A stretch of DNA of 64,000 nt from Planctomycetales bacterium (GTDB lineage: Bacteria; Planctomycetota; Planctomycetia; Planctomycetales; Planctomycetaceae), in contig JAPLOA010000079.1 of assembly GCA_026400835.1 (NCBI GenBank), forward strand, positions 124,001 through 188,000, read 5' to 3'. Of the stretch, positions 54,557 through 64,000 are shown piece after piece. Within the stretch, counting starts at the first letter, position 1. Every line of letters begins with the position of its first letter. The position numbers and the translations under genes are program-made. The notes beneath the pieces were generated by a model that had not been told where the DNA came from, searched no databases, and saw nothing but the letters and a program-made list of their open reading frames with translations.

Positions 54557-54870
54557 AAACCTGAGAATGTCCACGACAGCCCTTTTGACAGGCTGAGATA
54601 GCCCCGATAGGAAACATGGGCAATCTCCTCGACGAGACAGGCAAGCGGAACGCGATCTTTCTAAGGATAAACGGTAAAGAATTGCCTCCCTCGCGATTTA
54701 AACTGGCGATACACTCCATTCAAACCCAAGCACACTTTGCTCGAATATGTGATCCAAAGTCGGGGGTGAGATGCTCTGGATTGTCACTGCATTATCGTGG
54801 AACAAAGTTCAATTCCGCCAAAAAATGAATGGTGGAAACATTTTGATCATGGCTTCAAAAGAGTGGCACT
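54557..54870. other. Spacer between PPTase and unknown exported gene
   Basis: About 310 bases. A 70-codon plus frame (54616-54828) has no ribosome site and no known features; nothing else is recognised. Confidence 0.4.
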
Positions 54871-56067
54871 ATGAAACTGAATAAGGTACTCGCTCCATTT
54901 ACGGTTCTGATGCTTGGCTATTCGGTCTTTACAGTCGTAAGCACTCTGAAAGAAGAACAAAAATGGCCAACTGAAGATGACAACAAATCTTCTGGCCAAT
55001 CGCCCTTGGCAACCTCATCAAAGGAACGATCTTTGCTGAAGGAATCAAAGGGATTAATGCTCACGGGTATCAGCTCCAAGGTCCCGATTGCAGAAGACTA
55101 CAGAATCCTCAAAGCGATTCCATGGACACTCACTGCTGTGCAGAGCAGCTACAGAGCATCGAGCGCAGAAAGTGCCTGCTCGTTGCTCGAAACCGGAACC
55201 GATGTGATCCAGCCCCTTGTTGAGTGCTTAGAGGGATCGGCAGGGCCACTTGGGCGGCAATGTGCCTTCTCCATTCGGCTTCAGTTGGGGAAAGAACTCG
55301 GTGAGGGATTGCCGAGCGTGACCAGAGGAATTATCGATGACTACCTGAAGGCGCATCAACTGACAGTCCAACCCTCTTTTTACCACGACGAGCAGGGGCG
55401 TGTGATTCTGAGTCCGCTGATTCGAGCATCCTTTGTGCGGCTGGATACACCAGCGTTGGCCTCGATCGCTGAGCCCATGATTGCCAAATCCATAGGAGAA
55501 TTGAGAACTCTTGGGGTCTATTGGAATGAAACAGAGGCATTTGTTCCGGCGTTGTGCCGAACTCTTATTCTGGGATTTCAGTATACTCTGGATGTTGAAG
55601 GCGTCGCAGCGAAACCCAACGCCCAGCGTGAATACGAGCTTGTGTTCCTCCACTTGCTGAAAGACGCATCAGTCTCCAATCCAAAGTTAGCTGTCTTCGC
55701 AACTTCAGATGCAAGAACGCAATTTCATCTCCTCGAAGAAACAAACCCTAAGTCCGTCGAGCAATTAGCTGCGATCACTGCTGACGTACGTTTCGCCGAT
55801 TCAAAGATGATGGGAATGTATCCTGAGGCTCCTGTGGTGACCAAGGTCCGACATCGTGCGCTGCTGACCATACCCACAGATCTGGTCCAGGCACAGATAG
55901 ATGGTCTTGGTGTTGGCAAGGAGGCAGACTTCTCTGAAGTTCTTGATCAGTTCTATGAGAGAGCAATAGGCCACGCCCAGCCGACCGTGAATCCTTCTGA
56001 GCCCAATGAACCCGCAGATGTTCAACCAGCTCTTGAGCCAACACCAGAGGCCAACGCGAAGCCATAA
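54871..56067 (+). CDS. Unknown exported or membrane-anchored protein
   Basis: A 398-residue protein with an N-terminal hydrophobic segment (LAPFTVLMLGYSVFTVVST, about 6-24) that could be a signal anchor. A Ser/Lys-rich linker follows, then a mostly helical body (about 75-360) with Leu-rich segments such as ALCRTLILGFQYTLD and YELVFLHLLKDASV. The tail is Pro/Glu/Asn-rich (PTVNPSEPNEPADVQPALEP). No catalytic motif, cysteine cluster or named domain is seen, and I do not recognise a family. It is convergent with the OsmC gene. Confidence 0.6.
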   Translation: MKLNKVLAPFTVLMLGYSVFTVVSTLKEEQKWPTEDDNKSSGQSPLATSSKERSLLKESKGLMLTGISSKVPIAEDYRILKAIPWTLTAVQSSYRASSAESACSLLETGTDVIQPLVECLEGSAGPLGRQCAFSIRLQLGKELGEGLPSVTRGIIDDYLKAHQLTVQPSFYHDEQGRVILSPLIRASFVRLDTPALASIAEPMIAKSIGELRTLGVYWNETEAFVPALCRTLILGFQYTLDVEGVAAKPNAQREYELVFLHLLKDASVSNPKLAVFATSDARTQFHLLEETNPKSVEQLAAITADVRFADSKMMGMYPEAPVVTKVRHRALLTIPTDLVQAQIDGLGVGKEADFSEVLDQFYERAIGHAQPTVNPSEPNEPADVQPALEPTPEANAKP

Positions 56068-56101
56068 TCTGCGAGTGTGGGCGCGGCGGCTTACCAGTCG
56101 C

Positions 56102-56617
56102 TTATTCAACCAGCACTGAAGTAACAGGCGTACTGACGAGCAATGTCTGGTAAATGACGCAGTAACGTTCCGTTAATTCGATCAGTTTCCGGACGGAAGT
56201 CTCGTCTGCCTCGGTGTCGATTCGAAACAGCATTTCTATACTGGTAAATCCAACAGGCACAGATCGATCGACTCCCATGGTTCCACGAAAATCGAGCCAG
56301 CCTTTGGCAGAAACCATCGCCTGACTTATCTGAAGACCCATTGATATCGATACCGCCGCCAGCGTAGTTCCTGCACAAGTCACCAGCGCCTGAAGAAGCA
56401 GCTCAGCGGAACAAGCTTGAGTCCCGTCACCGCCGGCGTTTGGATGCAAGCCTGCTTTAATGAACTTGCCATCATTGCAGGGCAAAGCGACTCGACAACC
56501 CGGGACATCGAATTCCACGACGCCCTCAGCTTTAAGACAAACATTGGCGGTGTCCGGTGACAATTGGTACTGCAACTTCAAAGGAGCCTGCAGGGCTCTC
56601 AATGTCTCACGATCCAT
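56102..56617 (-). CDS. OsmC/Ohr family protein
   Basis: A 171-residue protein of the OsmC family, thiol peroxidases that reduce organic hydroperoxides. HPNAGGDGTQACSAELLLQA is the core helix region; the reactive cysteines are Cys81 (VTCAGTTLAA) and Cys153 (ERYCVIYQTL), placed as in family members. A conserved C-terminal strand follows, STPVTSVLVE. It is a single gene opposite to mutL. Confidence 0.9.
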   Translation of the reverse strand: MDRETLRALQAPLKLQYQLSPDTANVCLKAEGVVEFDVPGCRVALPCNDGKFIKAGLHPNAGGDGTQACSAELLLQALVTCAGTTLAAVSISMGLQISQAMVSAKGWLDFRGTMGVDRSVPVGFTSIEMLFRIDTEADETSVRKLIELTERYCVIYQTLLVSTPVTSVLVE

Positions 56618-56804
56618 TTTCCTCAGTTCCGATGGGACTCAGGTCTGCCGGCGGTCAAAGCCCTGACTTGACCATTACCTGAATCATCCTTTCAAACGTG
56701 TGCAACGCATTGATTGTCCGGCAGGAAATCCAATGCAAATCCGGTTATACTCCGAGACAACGGAAAATTGCTACCGACCAGCCCGCTCTTGATCTGCCAT
56801 CACA

Positions 56805-58886
56805 ATGTCTCGAATACAACAACTGGATGCTCATGTCGTCAACCGTATCGCAGCGGGAGAAGTAATTGAACGACCAGGAAGCGTGGTCAAGGAATTACTT
56901 GAGAACAGCGTTGATGCCCTCTCAACGCGAATTGAAGTCGACATTGTTAATGGTGGAATGGACCTGATTCGGATTTCGGATAATGGTGAAGGCATCCACC
57001 CGGAAGACATGCTGCTGGCAGTGACCAGTCATGCAACCAGCAAGATCCGCTCCGACGCCGATCTGGATCATGTCAGCACATTGGGGTTTCGGGGTGAAGC
57101 TCTTGCATCAATTGCCTCAGTCGCAAGATTCCGGATTCGCACGCGCCCGGAAGAGTGTCCTGTCGGTCGAGAACTGGAAAGCCATGGGGGACAAATCGTG
57201 GCCAATCGAGACTGCGGATGTCCGGCTGGCACCGTGATGGAAGTTCACAATCTGTTCTTCAACACACCGGCTCGTCGACGTTTTCTCAAGAAACCGGCAA
57301 CCGAATTTGGCCAGATCGCAGAACAGTTCTCACGAATTGCGATCGCTAATCCCAACCTGCATCTGGTGCTGCGTCACAACGAAAAGCTGGTCTACGAATT
57401 ACCCGCTTCCGCGAATGCACTTGAACGTGTTCGACGCTTCATGGGTAGTGAAGTCTCCGACCACCTGATCAGCGTCACCTCAGAATCAGAATTGCCTTCA
57501 GGAGAAAAGATTCGACTGTGGGGATACGTCGGTGAGCCATCTCTTAGCCGCTCAACTCGCAAGGACCAGTATCTCTTCCTGAATGGCCGCTGGATTCAGG
57601 ATCGGAGCCTTCAGCATGCCCTTGGAGAAGCTTATCGCGGTCTGTTGATGGTGGGTCGACATCCAGTCAGCATACTCTTTCTGGAGCTGCCGCCAGCGAT
57701 GGTCGATGTCAATGTCCATCCCACCAAAAGTGAAGTTCGTTTTCAGGATAGCCAGATACTTTATCGACAACTCCTCAAAACGCTTCGGGACAAATTCCTG
57801 ACTCTCGAGTTTCGCTCGAACATCGACGTTGGCAACTCCGCTCCACCCTCTTCAAAGAACGAACTGAAGTTTGATAAGCCTGCATCGCCCGCAGTTCCCC
57901 AGCGGGAACTCGACCTGTGGGCTTCCCATGCGACGATCACGACTCCTCCCCGCGTTGGCGAATTTGCACGGTCGGCAGGCAGCGATTCAGCGGCCCACAG
58001 ATCAACCTTTAATGATCGCTCGGTATTTTCGCATCCTGCAGTGATCGAAGCATTTGCGATCGATTCGCACCAGGCGCGAGAGAGCCAGCAACAAACTCCC
58101 TCGACTCAGCAGAATAGTGCGGCGACTTCCGAAGTTGTTGCTAATGAAAACTTCTCAGGGCTTTCGCCGAAAATAGATTCAACGGAGTCTTTGCCATCGG
58201 CCTCCAGTGTCCCTGGATCACAAGTTTCGGCAATGGAGAGCAGAGCCGAAACTTCCGTCGCTGACGACCGAATGGAGCAATCACTCAACAACGTAATCAC
58301 CTCGACTGACAATGAGTTTCGGGCGATACAAATTCATGACTGCTATATTGTCCTTGCCAGTGATGCCGGGCTGGAGGTCATTGATCAGCACGCACTGCAT
58401 GAGAGAATTCTCTATGAGCATCTGAGGAATCGAATCCTGTCGGGCGGAGTGGAACGTCAACGCCTCCTGATCCCGGATACCATCGAATGTACCGCCACCG
58501 AGTGCGTTGCACTTTTGGAGTCGCTCGACCTGCTGAAAGAAATTGGGTTCGAACTTCAGGAATTTGGAGGTACGACCATTCTGCTCATGTCCTACCCAAC
58601 GTTAATCCCGCGAGGCAATCTGGCTCGAATCGTCAAAGATCTTGCAGAACAATTGGTACAAAACGATGGCAAGATGTCCAGACGCGACCTTCTGGATCAC
58701 ATGCTGCATACGATGGCCTGCCGCGCTGCAATTAAGTCAGGACACCGCCTCACTGCCGAAGAAATGCAGGAACTGCTTCGGCAGAGACATTTGGTCAATG
58801 ACTCGCACCATTGCCCACATGGTCGCCCAACGTCCTTGACCTTGAGCCGTGGCACATTGGATCAGCAGTTCGGCAGATTGGGCTGA
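56805..58886 (+). CDS. mutL: DNA mismatch repair protein MutL
   Basis: A 693-residue MutL. The N-terminal GHKL ATPase (about 1-330) opens with IQQLDAHVVNRIAAGEVIER, followed by LLENSVDAL (N box), DNGEGI, the ATP-lid region TSHATSKI and GFRGEALASIASVA. A Ser/Gln-rich linker covers about 350-500. The C-terminal domain carries the endonuclease-type motif DQHA-x2-E-x4-E, as DQHALHERILYE, and CPHGRPT near the end, so this MutL should nick DNA itself, as in bacteria without MutH. mutS is not adjacent. Confidence 0.97.
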   Translation: MSRIQQLDAHVVNRIAAGEVIERPGSVVKELLENSVDALSTRIEVDIVNGGMDLIRISDNGEGIHPEDMLLAVTSHATSKIRSDADLDHVSTLGFRGEALASIASVARFRIRTRPEECPVGRELESHGGQIVANRDCGCPAGTVMEVHNLFFNTPARRRFLKKPATEFGQIAEQFSRIAIANPNLHLVLRHNEKLVYELPASANALERVRRFMGSEVSDHLISVTSESELPSGEKIRLWGYVGEPSLSRSTRKDQYLFLNGRWIQDRSLQHALGEAYRGLLMVGRHPVSILFLELPPAMVDVNVHPTKSEVRFQDSQILYRQLLKTLRDKFLTLEFRSNIDVGNSAPPSSKNELKFDKPASPAVPQRELDLWASHATITTPPRVGEFARSAGSDSAAHRSTFNDRSVFSHPAVIEAFAIDSHQARESQQQTPSTQQNSAATSEVVANENFSGLSPKIDSTESLPSASSVPGSQVSAMESRAETSVADDRMEQSLNNVITSTDNEFRAIQIHDCYIVLASDAGLEVIDQHALHERILYEHLRNRILSGGVERQRLLIPDTIECTATECVALLESLDLLKEIGFELQEFGGTTILLMSYPTLIPRGNLARIVKDLAEQLVQNDGKMSRRDLLDHMLHTMACRAAIKSGHRLTAEEMQELLRQRHLVNDSHHCPHGRPTSLTLSRGTLDQQFGRLG

Positions 58887-58973
58887 TCGACAGATACGAA
58901 TCGCCTGATCAAGATACCCCGCCTCCCCCCCGCCAGGCTGTTGGGCACCTACCATGCCGGTCCGACTCGATTC

Positions 58974-59756
58974 CTATCTGCTCCGCAGCGCGGTAAATGA
59001 ATTGCCAATCGACTCACGCAGAAATGCGCCGTCGTTCGAATAGACAACAAACCTCGAACCTTGACCAATCGTTCGCCGCATTTGCTCAGTCTTCCCGAAC
59101 CAGCAGCCTGCCGGGATATGAGAACGATCAGCGACATCAATGATCCGCTTCAGAATGGCGATCAGATCCGGATGATCATATTCGTTCGGAATTCCCATCG
59201 TTGTCGTCAGATCATTGGGCCCGACAAAGATCGCGTTGACTCCCGGTATTCCACAGATCGCCTCCAGGTTTTCAACACCTGCGAGAGATTCAATCATGGG
59301 CACAAAGACAGTGTTCTGACATCGATCTTCGAGGATATACCTGCGACTTTTCTCGTCAGGCCAGACTCCCTCGCTAAGGACTCGCTCCAGAGCGAGTCCT
59401 TTCAGTGGACGATAGATGGCTGCTGCGACCAAACGACGAGCGTGTTCCACGTCTTCAATATAGGGAACGACGACTCCATCAAAAGTATCGCAGACTCTTG
59501 AGACATCGTCCGGATCACGACTGTGCGTCCTTGCCAGACAGGCTATCCCCTTTGCTGCAAGAGCATACTTCAACGGCAGAAACTCAGCCAATTCCAATGC
59601 GTTGTGTTCTGCCGTGACAATCACGAAATCCAGTGCCCCTTCCGGAAGCACATCAACGATCGCCGGATTTACGGTGTACTGGATGAAGGTTCCAAAGACA
59701 GACTGACCACGCTGCATCTTTTCCTTCAGGCTTTTTCCCAGCAATGGTCCAGCCAT
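58974..59756 (-). CDS. HpcH/HpaI aldolase family protein
   Basis: A 260-residue TIM-barrel protein of the class II, metal-dependent HpcH/HpaI aldolase family, which cleaves hydroxy-oxo acids to pyruvate and an aldehyde. Visible are FGTFIQ near 22, VTAEHNALEL (position of the catalytic His), ARTHSRDP, the metal-binding Glu of MIES near 152, and NAIFVGPNDLTTTMG with the metal-binding Asp. The ending SRFVVYSNDGAFL is also typical. Convergent with mutL. Substrate unknown; sugar-acid breakdown is common for the family. Confidence 0.9.
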   Translation of the reverse strand: MAGPLLGKSLKEKMQRGQSVFGTFIQYTVNPAIVDVLPEGALDFVIVTAEHNALELAEFLPLKYALAAKGIACLARTHSRDPDDVSRVCDTFDGVVVPYIEDVEHARRLVAAAIYRPLKGLALERVLSEGVWPDEKSRRYILEDRCQNTVFVPMIESLAGVENLEAICGIPGVNAIFVGPNDLTTTMGIPNEYDHPDLIAILKRIIDVADRSHIPAGCWFGKTEQMRRTIGQGSRFVVYSNDGAFLRESIGNSFTALRSR

Positions 59757-59878
59757 TCCAGCGCCCCTTAACTATCAACAGCTTATCACCGTCAGCCGCT
59801 CTCCAGAGCCGTAAGCTTCTCGGTCCCATAAGTTGAACGGAACCCTTATTCGAGAACACCTCACGCCCGGTGAATGCC

Positions 59879-62305
59879 TCAATGCTGGAAGAGGAATTCC
59901 TTGCTGTTGATCACAGCCCAGGCAATATCTTCCAGAGCCCGCATCCGGTCTTCATTGGCCTTGATGTGGTTCTGTGCTGTTTGCTGTTCTTCAGCCAACG
60001 GAGGCCGACTCAAGGCCGTCAAATACAAGAGTTCGATAATCTCTGCATCCGACTTTCCGCCAGCGACCCACTTGTGCACGTTCCCTGCGTCAGACCGCAG
60101 TTTGTTGTGTACTGTCGGCCCGTTAATCAACTGCAGAGCCTGAGAAAGATTGCTGTCCGTGGATCGCTCGCACTCACAGGGAAGCTCTCGCTGAGGCTGC
60201 CCAAAGACCTGCAGAAACTTATGGCCCTCAGGAGGGTCAACCAGTTCAACAGCTTTGGTGCCACCCGGCATTCCTGCGAAGTCTTCCGGCAAACCAGTCA
60301 CCGCACAAATAGAATCAAGAAGCTGTTCCGCTGTCAGCATGCGAGTAGTCGCGTGACTGAAGTAGATCTCATCGTCAGCGTTATACTTATTTCTCTGTGA
60401 ACTCAATTGGTAAACACGGCTGTTCATAATCGTACGGATAAGGTGGCTTGAGGAAAACCCGCTCTTAACCAACTCACCAGCCAGATAATTCAACAGCTCA
60501 GGGTTGGACGGCGGATTGGAATCTCGGAAGTCATCGACAGGATCAACAATTCCCTTACCGACAACATGGCCCCAGATACGATTTGCGAGGGAGCGGGCAA
60601 AGAATGGATTGTCGTTCTTCGTCAGCCAATCCGCAAAAACAACTCGACGATCCTGATCGGCAGGAACATCGACATCCCCCTGCATCAATAGGCGAACCTT
60701 CATTTGTTTCCCGGTGCGCGGCTGAGTCACTTCTCCACCAGCTTTGACAAAGATCATTTCATCATCCGGGAGACCGGTTTCCTTACGCCCCACGCGGATG
60801 AAAGCGGCTGCTGTGCCGTAATAGTCATCCTGAGTCCATTTTTCAAACGGATGGTTATGGCATTTCGCACACTGAATGCGAATCCCCAGAAACAACTGGG
60901 CTGTCGTCTCAGTAGCGTCAATTTCATCTCGACTTGCTTTCCAATAAGCGGCAGCCGCATTCTGTTGAGTGCTGCCGGTAGCGGTCAGCAGTTCGTGCGC
61001 AAACTGATTCAATGGAACATCATTCTTAACAACATCGAACAGCCATCGGCGAAACTTATGTACGCCTGTTCGAGTCATCTTCTTGCTGTTGGATCGCAAT
61101 AGATCGGACCACTTCATCGACCAGAAGCGAGCATGATCATCTGTCGCGAGCAACCGATCGATGACAGCAGCACGCTTGTCCGGAGACTGATTGGCAAGAA
61201 ACTGCTGAGATTCCTCCAAAGACGGAAGACGTCCAGTCAGGTCAAGCGTTGCCCTGCGAAGAAAGTCGGTGTCGCTGCACAATTCTGAAGGCTGGATCTG
61301 CAGTTGCTTCAGCTTTCCAAAGACCAATCGATCAATCTCCGTCGTCTCTGCCGGACTCGGCCACTGAAAATCAGGACGTTCGGTAAGGAAGGTGAGTTGA
61401 GTTGTGGATACTTTGTCGAGGTAGCGGGCCAGAACCGTCACTTCTCCACGCCCCTGCTGCGAGACCACACCAGACGGTGAGATCATGCCGATGCCTTCAT
61501 CCGAAGAATCAAATGCCGTGAGCGCAGTGATATCTCGCACTGATCCGTCGCTGAAATAGCCATTCACAATCAGCTGTTGTCGATCAGCGCCATCCCGGAG
61601 AACTCTCGGAGACGGCAGCAGTTCAATGCGTGACAACGTGGAAGCGCCGTCTGAGTCCAGTTTCATTCCTTCAGCGATCCAGTCTCTTAAAACTCGATGA
61701 CTAGGATCTCCATTCTGCAGCCGACGACCACCACCGTGAGCCACTTCCATCAACGGTTTTCGCAGAAGTAGACTCTCATCAGGGTTCAGGACATTCGAAC
61801 GCCGATTGAAGAACTCACCCCTCAATGTCACCAAATCCACGTTAGGATCGTATCCTCGAAGAGATAGACGGAACCCGCCTTTGCCAGACGGAGAACCGTG
61901 ACAGGCTCCCATATTGCAACCCGACTTCGTCAGTGATGCCAGGATCTCATTTTGAAACGAAACTGGAGCAGGCATGTCAAAGTTCGATACTGTGACTTTG
62001 GCCGATGCCGTTTGGCCACCACGCATCACATGCACCGTCGTGGCACCATTTCCTTTAGCCTTTACAACTCCGCCTTCAACGACAGCGACTGCAGCGTCAT
62101 CGGTCCGGTACTCTGCAAGCCCTGTCGCATCGTGAATTGTGGCAGCATCGCCATTCGCAGTAACGATCAATTGCTGCACACCGCGAGGACCAACGAGAGC
62201 AATCTCAGCTGGCTGAACAGAGAGCGATAGAGTCGGTAGCTCAGCAGCAATGGACGCTGAAACACCAGTTACAAACGTCAACAACAGGCAGGTTAAGCGG
62301 AACAT
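59879..62305 (-). CDS. Ig-like/PSCyt-DUF1549-DUF1553 secreted protein
   Basis: An 808-residue exported protein. The start at 62305 opens the signal peptide (MFRLTCLLLTFVTGVSASIAA). An Ig-like (BIG-type) domain covers about 24-107. The first haem-like motif, GCNMGACHG (Cys130, Cys135, His136), is CX4CH, as is usual for this subgroup; GGFRLSLRGYDP follows. A second Ig-like part (about 235-310) precedes DUF1549 (about 325-530), which has a standard CXXCH in CAKCHNHPFEKW. DUF1553 forms the C-terminus, with FARSLANRIWGHVVGKGIV. Unlike the protein at 3104 it has no coiled-coil insert. It lies downstream of the PPC-domain gene on the same strand. Confidence 0.93.
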   Translation of the reverse strand: MFRLTCLLLTFVTGVSASIAAELPTLSLSVQPAEIALVGPRGVQQLIVTANGDAATIHDATGLAEYRTDDAAVAVVEGGVVKAKGNGATTVHVMRGGQTASAKVTVSNFDMPAPVSFQNEILASLTKSGCNMGACHGSPSGKGGFRLSLRGYDPNVDLVTLRGEFFNRRSNVLNPDESLLLRKPLMEVAHGGGRRLQNGDPSHRVLRDWIAEGMKLDSDGASTLSRIELLPSPRVLRDGADRQQLIVNGYFSDGSVRDITALTAFDSSDEGIGMISPSGVVSQQGRGEVTVLARYLDKVSTTQLTFLTERPDFQWPSPAETTEIDRLVFGKLKQLQIQPSELCSDTDFLRRATLDLTGRLPSLEESQQFLANQSPDKRAAVIDRLLATDDHARFWSMKWSDLLRSNSKKMTRTGVHKFRRWLFDVVKNDVPLNQFAHELLTATGSTQQNAAAAYWKASRDEIDATETTAQLFLGIRIQCAKCHNHPFEKWTQDDYYGTAAAFIRVGRKETGLPDDEMIFVKAGGEVTQPRTGKQMKVRLLMQGDVDVPADQDRRVVFADWLTKNDNPFFARSLANRIWGHVVGKGIVDPVDDFRDSNPPSNPELLNYLAGELVKSGFSSSHLIRTIMNSRVYQLSSQRNKYNADDEIYFSHATTRMLTAEQLLDSICAVTGLPEDFAGMPGGTKAVELVDPPEGHKFLQVFGQPQRELPCECERSTDSNLSQALQLINGPTVHNKLRSDAGNVHKWVAGGKSDAEIIELLYLTALSRPPLAEEQQTAQNHIKANEDRMRALEDIAWAVINSKEFLFQH

Positions 62306-62459
62306 AGTGACGAGGCCTTTGTTTGCGATTCTTTGTAGGCAGGCGTTGGCCTGAATACGCACTTTCCAGGAACTTTAGCTATCCAGAGAATTGCCGTATC
62401 AGCAACTCAGGGGTGGCATCTTTGGGCGGTTCAAAAACAGAAATCGATAACCCATTAAA

Positions 62460-64000
62460 CTACTTGGTAACAACTTCGACAACGATTGGCGGAACAGGAT
62501 GAATAGGTTCAGCTTTATCCTTCTTCGACTTTCCCTGAAGGAAAACAGTGAAAGTTCCGATTGGGGCATCAGCGGCAGCGGTAATCGTGACTGCCAACTC
62601 TCCTGCAGCCATCGACCCACCCGTCACCGCAATTCCGGCCGGTAGTTGATCAGCCGGAGTTGCGAGGGCGATTTCAATCGGCTCCGTCCATTCAGCGGTT
62701 CGAGTCGACTTCACGACAACTGTTGCGGCAGCACCCTGCGTGACATTGAGACCTGATGGCTCTGCCGACAATGAAAACTGAACTGCAGGTTGCACGGCAG
62801 CGAAGAGATCGGTTCTGACTCGGGCACTTCGGAACAGCTCTGCTTCAGCTTTCTTTGGAGCTGGCGGGGCCAGTTGAATTTCAGCCGGCGGCATGACAAC
62901 ACCATCCGGTGCTGTAATGCGAAGAGTTATTGGTCCCCAGTCGGCATCGGATGCAGCTGCGGCAGGATCTTTCGCAGTAAGGACAACAGGCACGGCGCTC
63001 TGCTTTCCGCCAATAATGAATGGGGACATTGTCAGCGATGCCGGCAGCCCGACAGCTTCCACTTTCAGCGGACCATCGTAATGAATTCTCCTCACCGCGA
63101 GCAGCATCGCAGCACTGCCACCTCTGGGCACATTGACACGATCGGCCGGAGCAGTCACTTTGACGGCCTTTCGTCCTCGGAACAAGTCCAGGGCATAGAT
63201 CCACTCCGAACCGCCCCGCCCTGCGATCTCACTGACCTTCAGAAAAAAGTCACCAGCAGCAGGGAGCATGAACGTGAGTTCCGCATCGCGCGGCCCCGCA
63301 TCATCGTTCTCTGCGACCTTCCCACCTTCCGAGTTGTAAAGTTCAAGCATCACATCGGTGGGGCTGCTGAGCTCACGAGTTCGAGTTACCACCAAAAGAG
63401 CTGTCGGCTCGGCCACGGTCACCTTAAACCAGTCGGAATCTCCCTTTGCATTGAAGCTTCCAGTCAGCATCTGCGATTCCGCCGCCACTACCGTGGCTTC
63501 AGCTCGACCATTATTCGGCTCCACTTCATTCTGCGACAGACTTGTCGTAACGAGTACTACCCCAAGCGTACTCGCATCTGCCTCGGCTGATCGAAAAGAG
63601 ACCGGCACAAATGAAGCCGGAAGATCAGCGGATCCCTGAGCAGAAGCCTCGCCGACAACCTCTCCCGAACTACCAACCAAAGAAACTTTCCCACCGACCT
63701 GAGTAACTCGCGGCATTGTCGCACTGGCCAGCGACATCTTTCCCATTCGGAGATGGAAGAAGTGACGGGCACCGCCTGAATAACGCACATCTCGCAATTC
63801 GATTCGATGCTCGCCAGCAACGGCGGCCGTGAACTGAAGTTGTGTATCTCCCTCTGCACCAGGCAGATCATCGCGGTATACAATCTCGTTGCCATCTGGA
63901 CCGGTCACTCGAAGAACCGGATCAAGATCCGAACCCAGTCGGCGAGCCAGCACTTCCACACTCACCGACTGACCAGCCGTTAATGCAACGCGGAAGAATC
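62460..64000 (-). CDS. PPC-domain secreted protein, 5' partial
   Basis: Open to the right edge of the window, so the N-terminus is missing; 513 codons are visible. Repeated beta-sandwich units of bacterial pre-peptidase C-terminal (PPC) type are seen: HRIELRDVRYSGGARHFFHL near the visible start, and NEVEPNNGRAEAT followed by GSFNAKGDSDWFKVTV and GDFFLKVSEIAGRGGSEW, the EPNN and GDxDWF motifs being typical. The C-terminal 230 residues are further Ig-like sheets with no catalytic motif. It is 154 bases upstream of the DUF1553 gene on the same strand and likely in one transcript, a common planctomycete pair. Confidence 0.85.
   Translation of the reverse strand, partial: FFRVALTAGQSVSVEVLARRLGSDLDPVLRVTGPDGNEIVYRDDLPGAEGDTQLQFTAAVAGEHRIELRDVRYSGGARHFFHLRMGKMSLASATMPRVTQVGGKVSLVGSSGEVVGEASAQGSADLPASFVPVSFRSAEADASTLGVVLVTTSLSQNEVEPNNGRAEATVVAAESQMLTGSFNAKGDSDWFKVTVAEPTALLVVTRTRELSSPTDVMLELYNSEGGKVAENDDAGPRDAELTFMLPAAGDFFLKVSEIAGRGGSEWIYALDLFRGRKAVKVTAPADRVNVPRGGSAAMLLAVRRIHYDGPLKVEAVGLPASLTMSPFIIGGKQSAVPVVLTAKDPAAAASDADWGPITLRITAPDGVVMPPAEIQLAPPAPKKAEAELFRSARVRTDLFAAVQPAVQFSLSAEPSGLNVTQGAAATVVVKSTRTAEWTEPIEIALATPADQLPAGIAVTGGSMAAGELAVTITAAADAPIGTFTVFLQGKSKKDKAEPIHPVPPIVVEVVTK

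Overview
The window reads as chromosomal DNA of a planctomycete. The evidence is gene content: cytochrome-like PSCyt/DUF1549/DUF1553 proteins next to Tat-exported DUF1501 proteins, exported Gfo/Idh/MocA and SGNH/DUF6807 proteins, many long secreted proteins of unknown function, and small secreted proteins of planctomycete type. Genes are loosely packed, with many gene-free stretches of 0.3-1.4 kb and few operons. No rRNA, tRNA, CRISPR array, transposase or prophage gene was recognised.

Layout. (1) 1-12.7 kb: degradative/secreted block with an FG-GAP protein (5' end outside the window), a DUF1549/DUF1553 cytochrome-like protein, a four-helix-bundle (IVP/S23-like) gene flanked by purine/pyrimidine inverted repeats, DUF1501, a Gfo/Idh/MocA oxidoreductase and a double alpha/beta hydrolase. 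(2) 14.1-21.9 kb: a NirB-like FAD oxidoreductase lacking the sulfite-reductase half, a histidine kinase/NtrC-type regulator pair, a PilZ-like protein, and an HDOD protein overlapping a soluble transhydrogenase (SthA). (3) 22.7-31.6 kb: a 1445-residue secretin with TPR-like repeats and polyglycine inserts, a decayed OprB-type porin, a small secreted protein and an MFS transporter. (4) 31.9-41.8 kb: deacetylase-like protein, a possible nuclease/winged-helix protein, a lone histidine kinase, two divergent exported esterase-type enzymes, a second DUF1501 protein and FxsA. (5) 42.2-46.1 kb: a four-unit helical-repeat protein, a sulfatase-like protein without visible catalytic motif, and a cation diffusion facilitator. 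(6) 46.4-53.5 kb: cell-surface block with two divergent small secreted proteins, then a CpaC-type secretin, a Cys-rich lipoprotein and a TPR lipoprotein in a row. (7) 53.8-64 kb: Sfp-type PPTase, an unknown exported protein, OsmC, MutL, an HpcH/HpaI aldolase, and a DUF1549/DUF1553 protein with a PPC-domain protein running off the end.

How it fits together. The PSCyt-DUF1553/DUF1501 proteins, GH-like oxidoreductase, esterases and deacetylase are what is expected from a bacterium that degrades complex polysaccharides. Two separate secretins within 30 kb, one with companion lipoproteins, point to more than one outer-membrane export or pilus channel. The most unusual signals are the IVP gene with its inverted repeats and a solo repeat translated inside the neighbouring DUF1553 gene, the secretin with polyglycine inserts, the exact 114-115-residue repeat protein at 42.2 kb, and the multiply frameshifted OprB porin. 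Protein-family calls come from reading motifs by eye; no database search was run.
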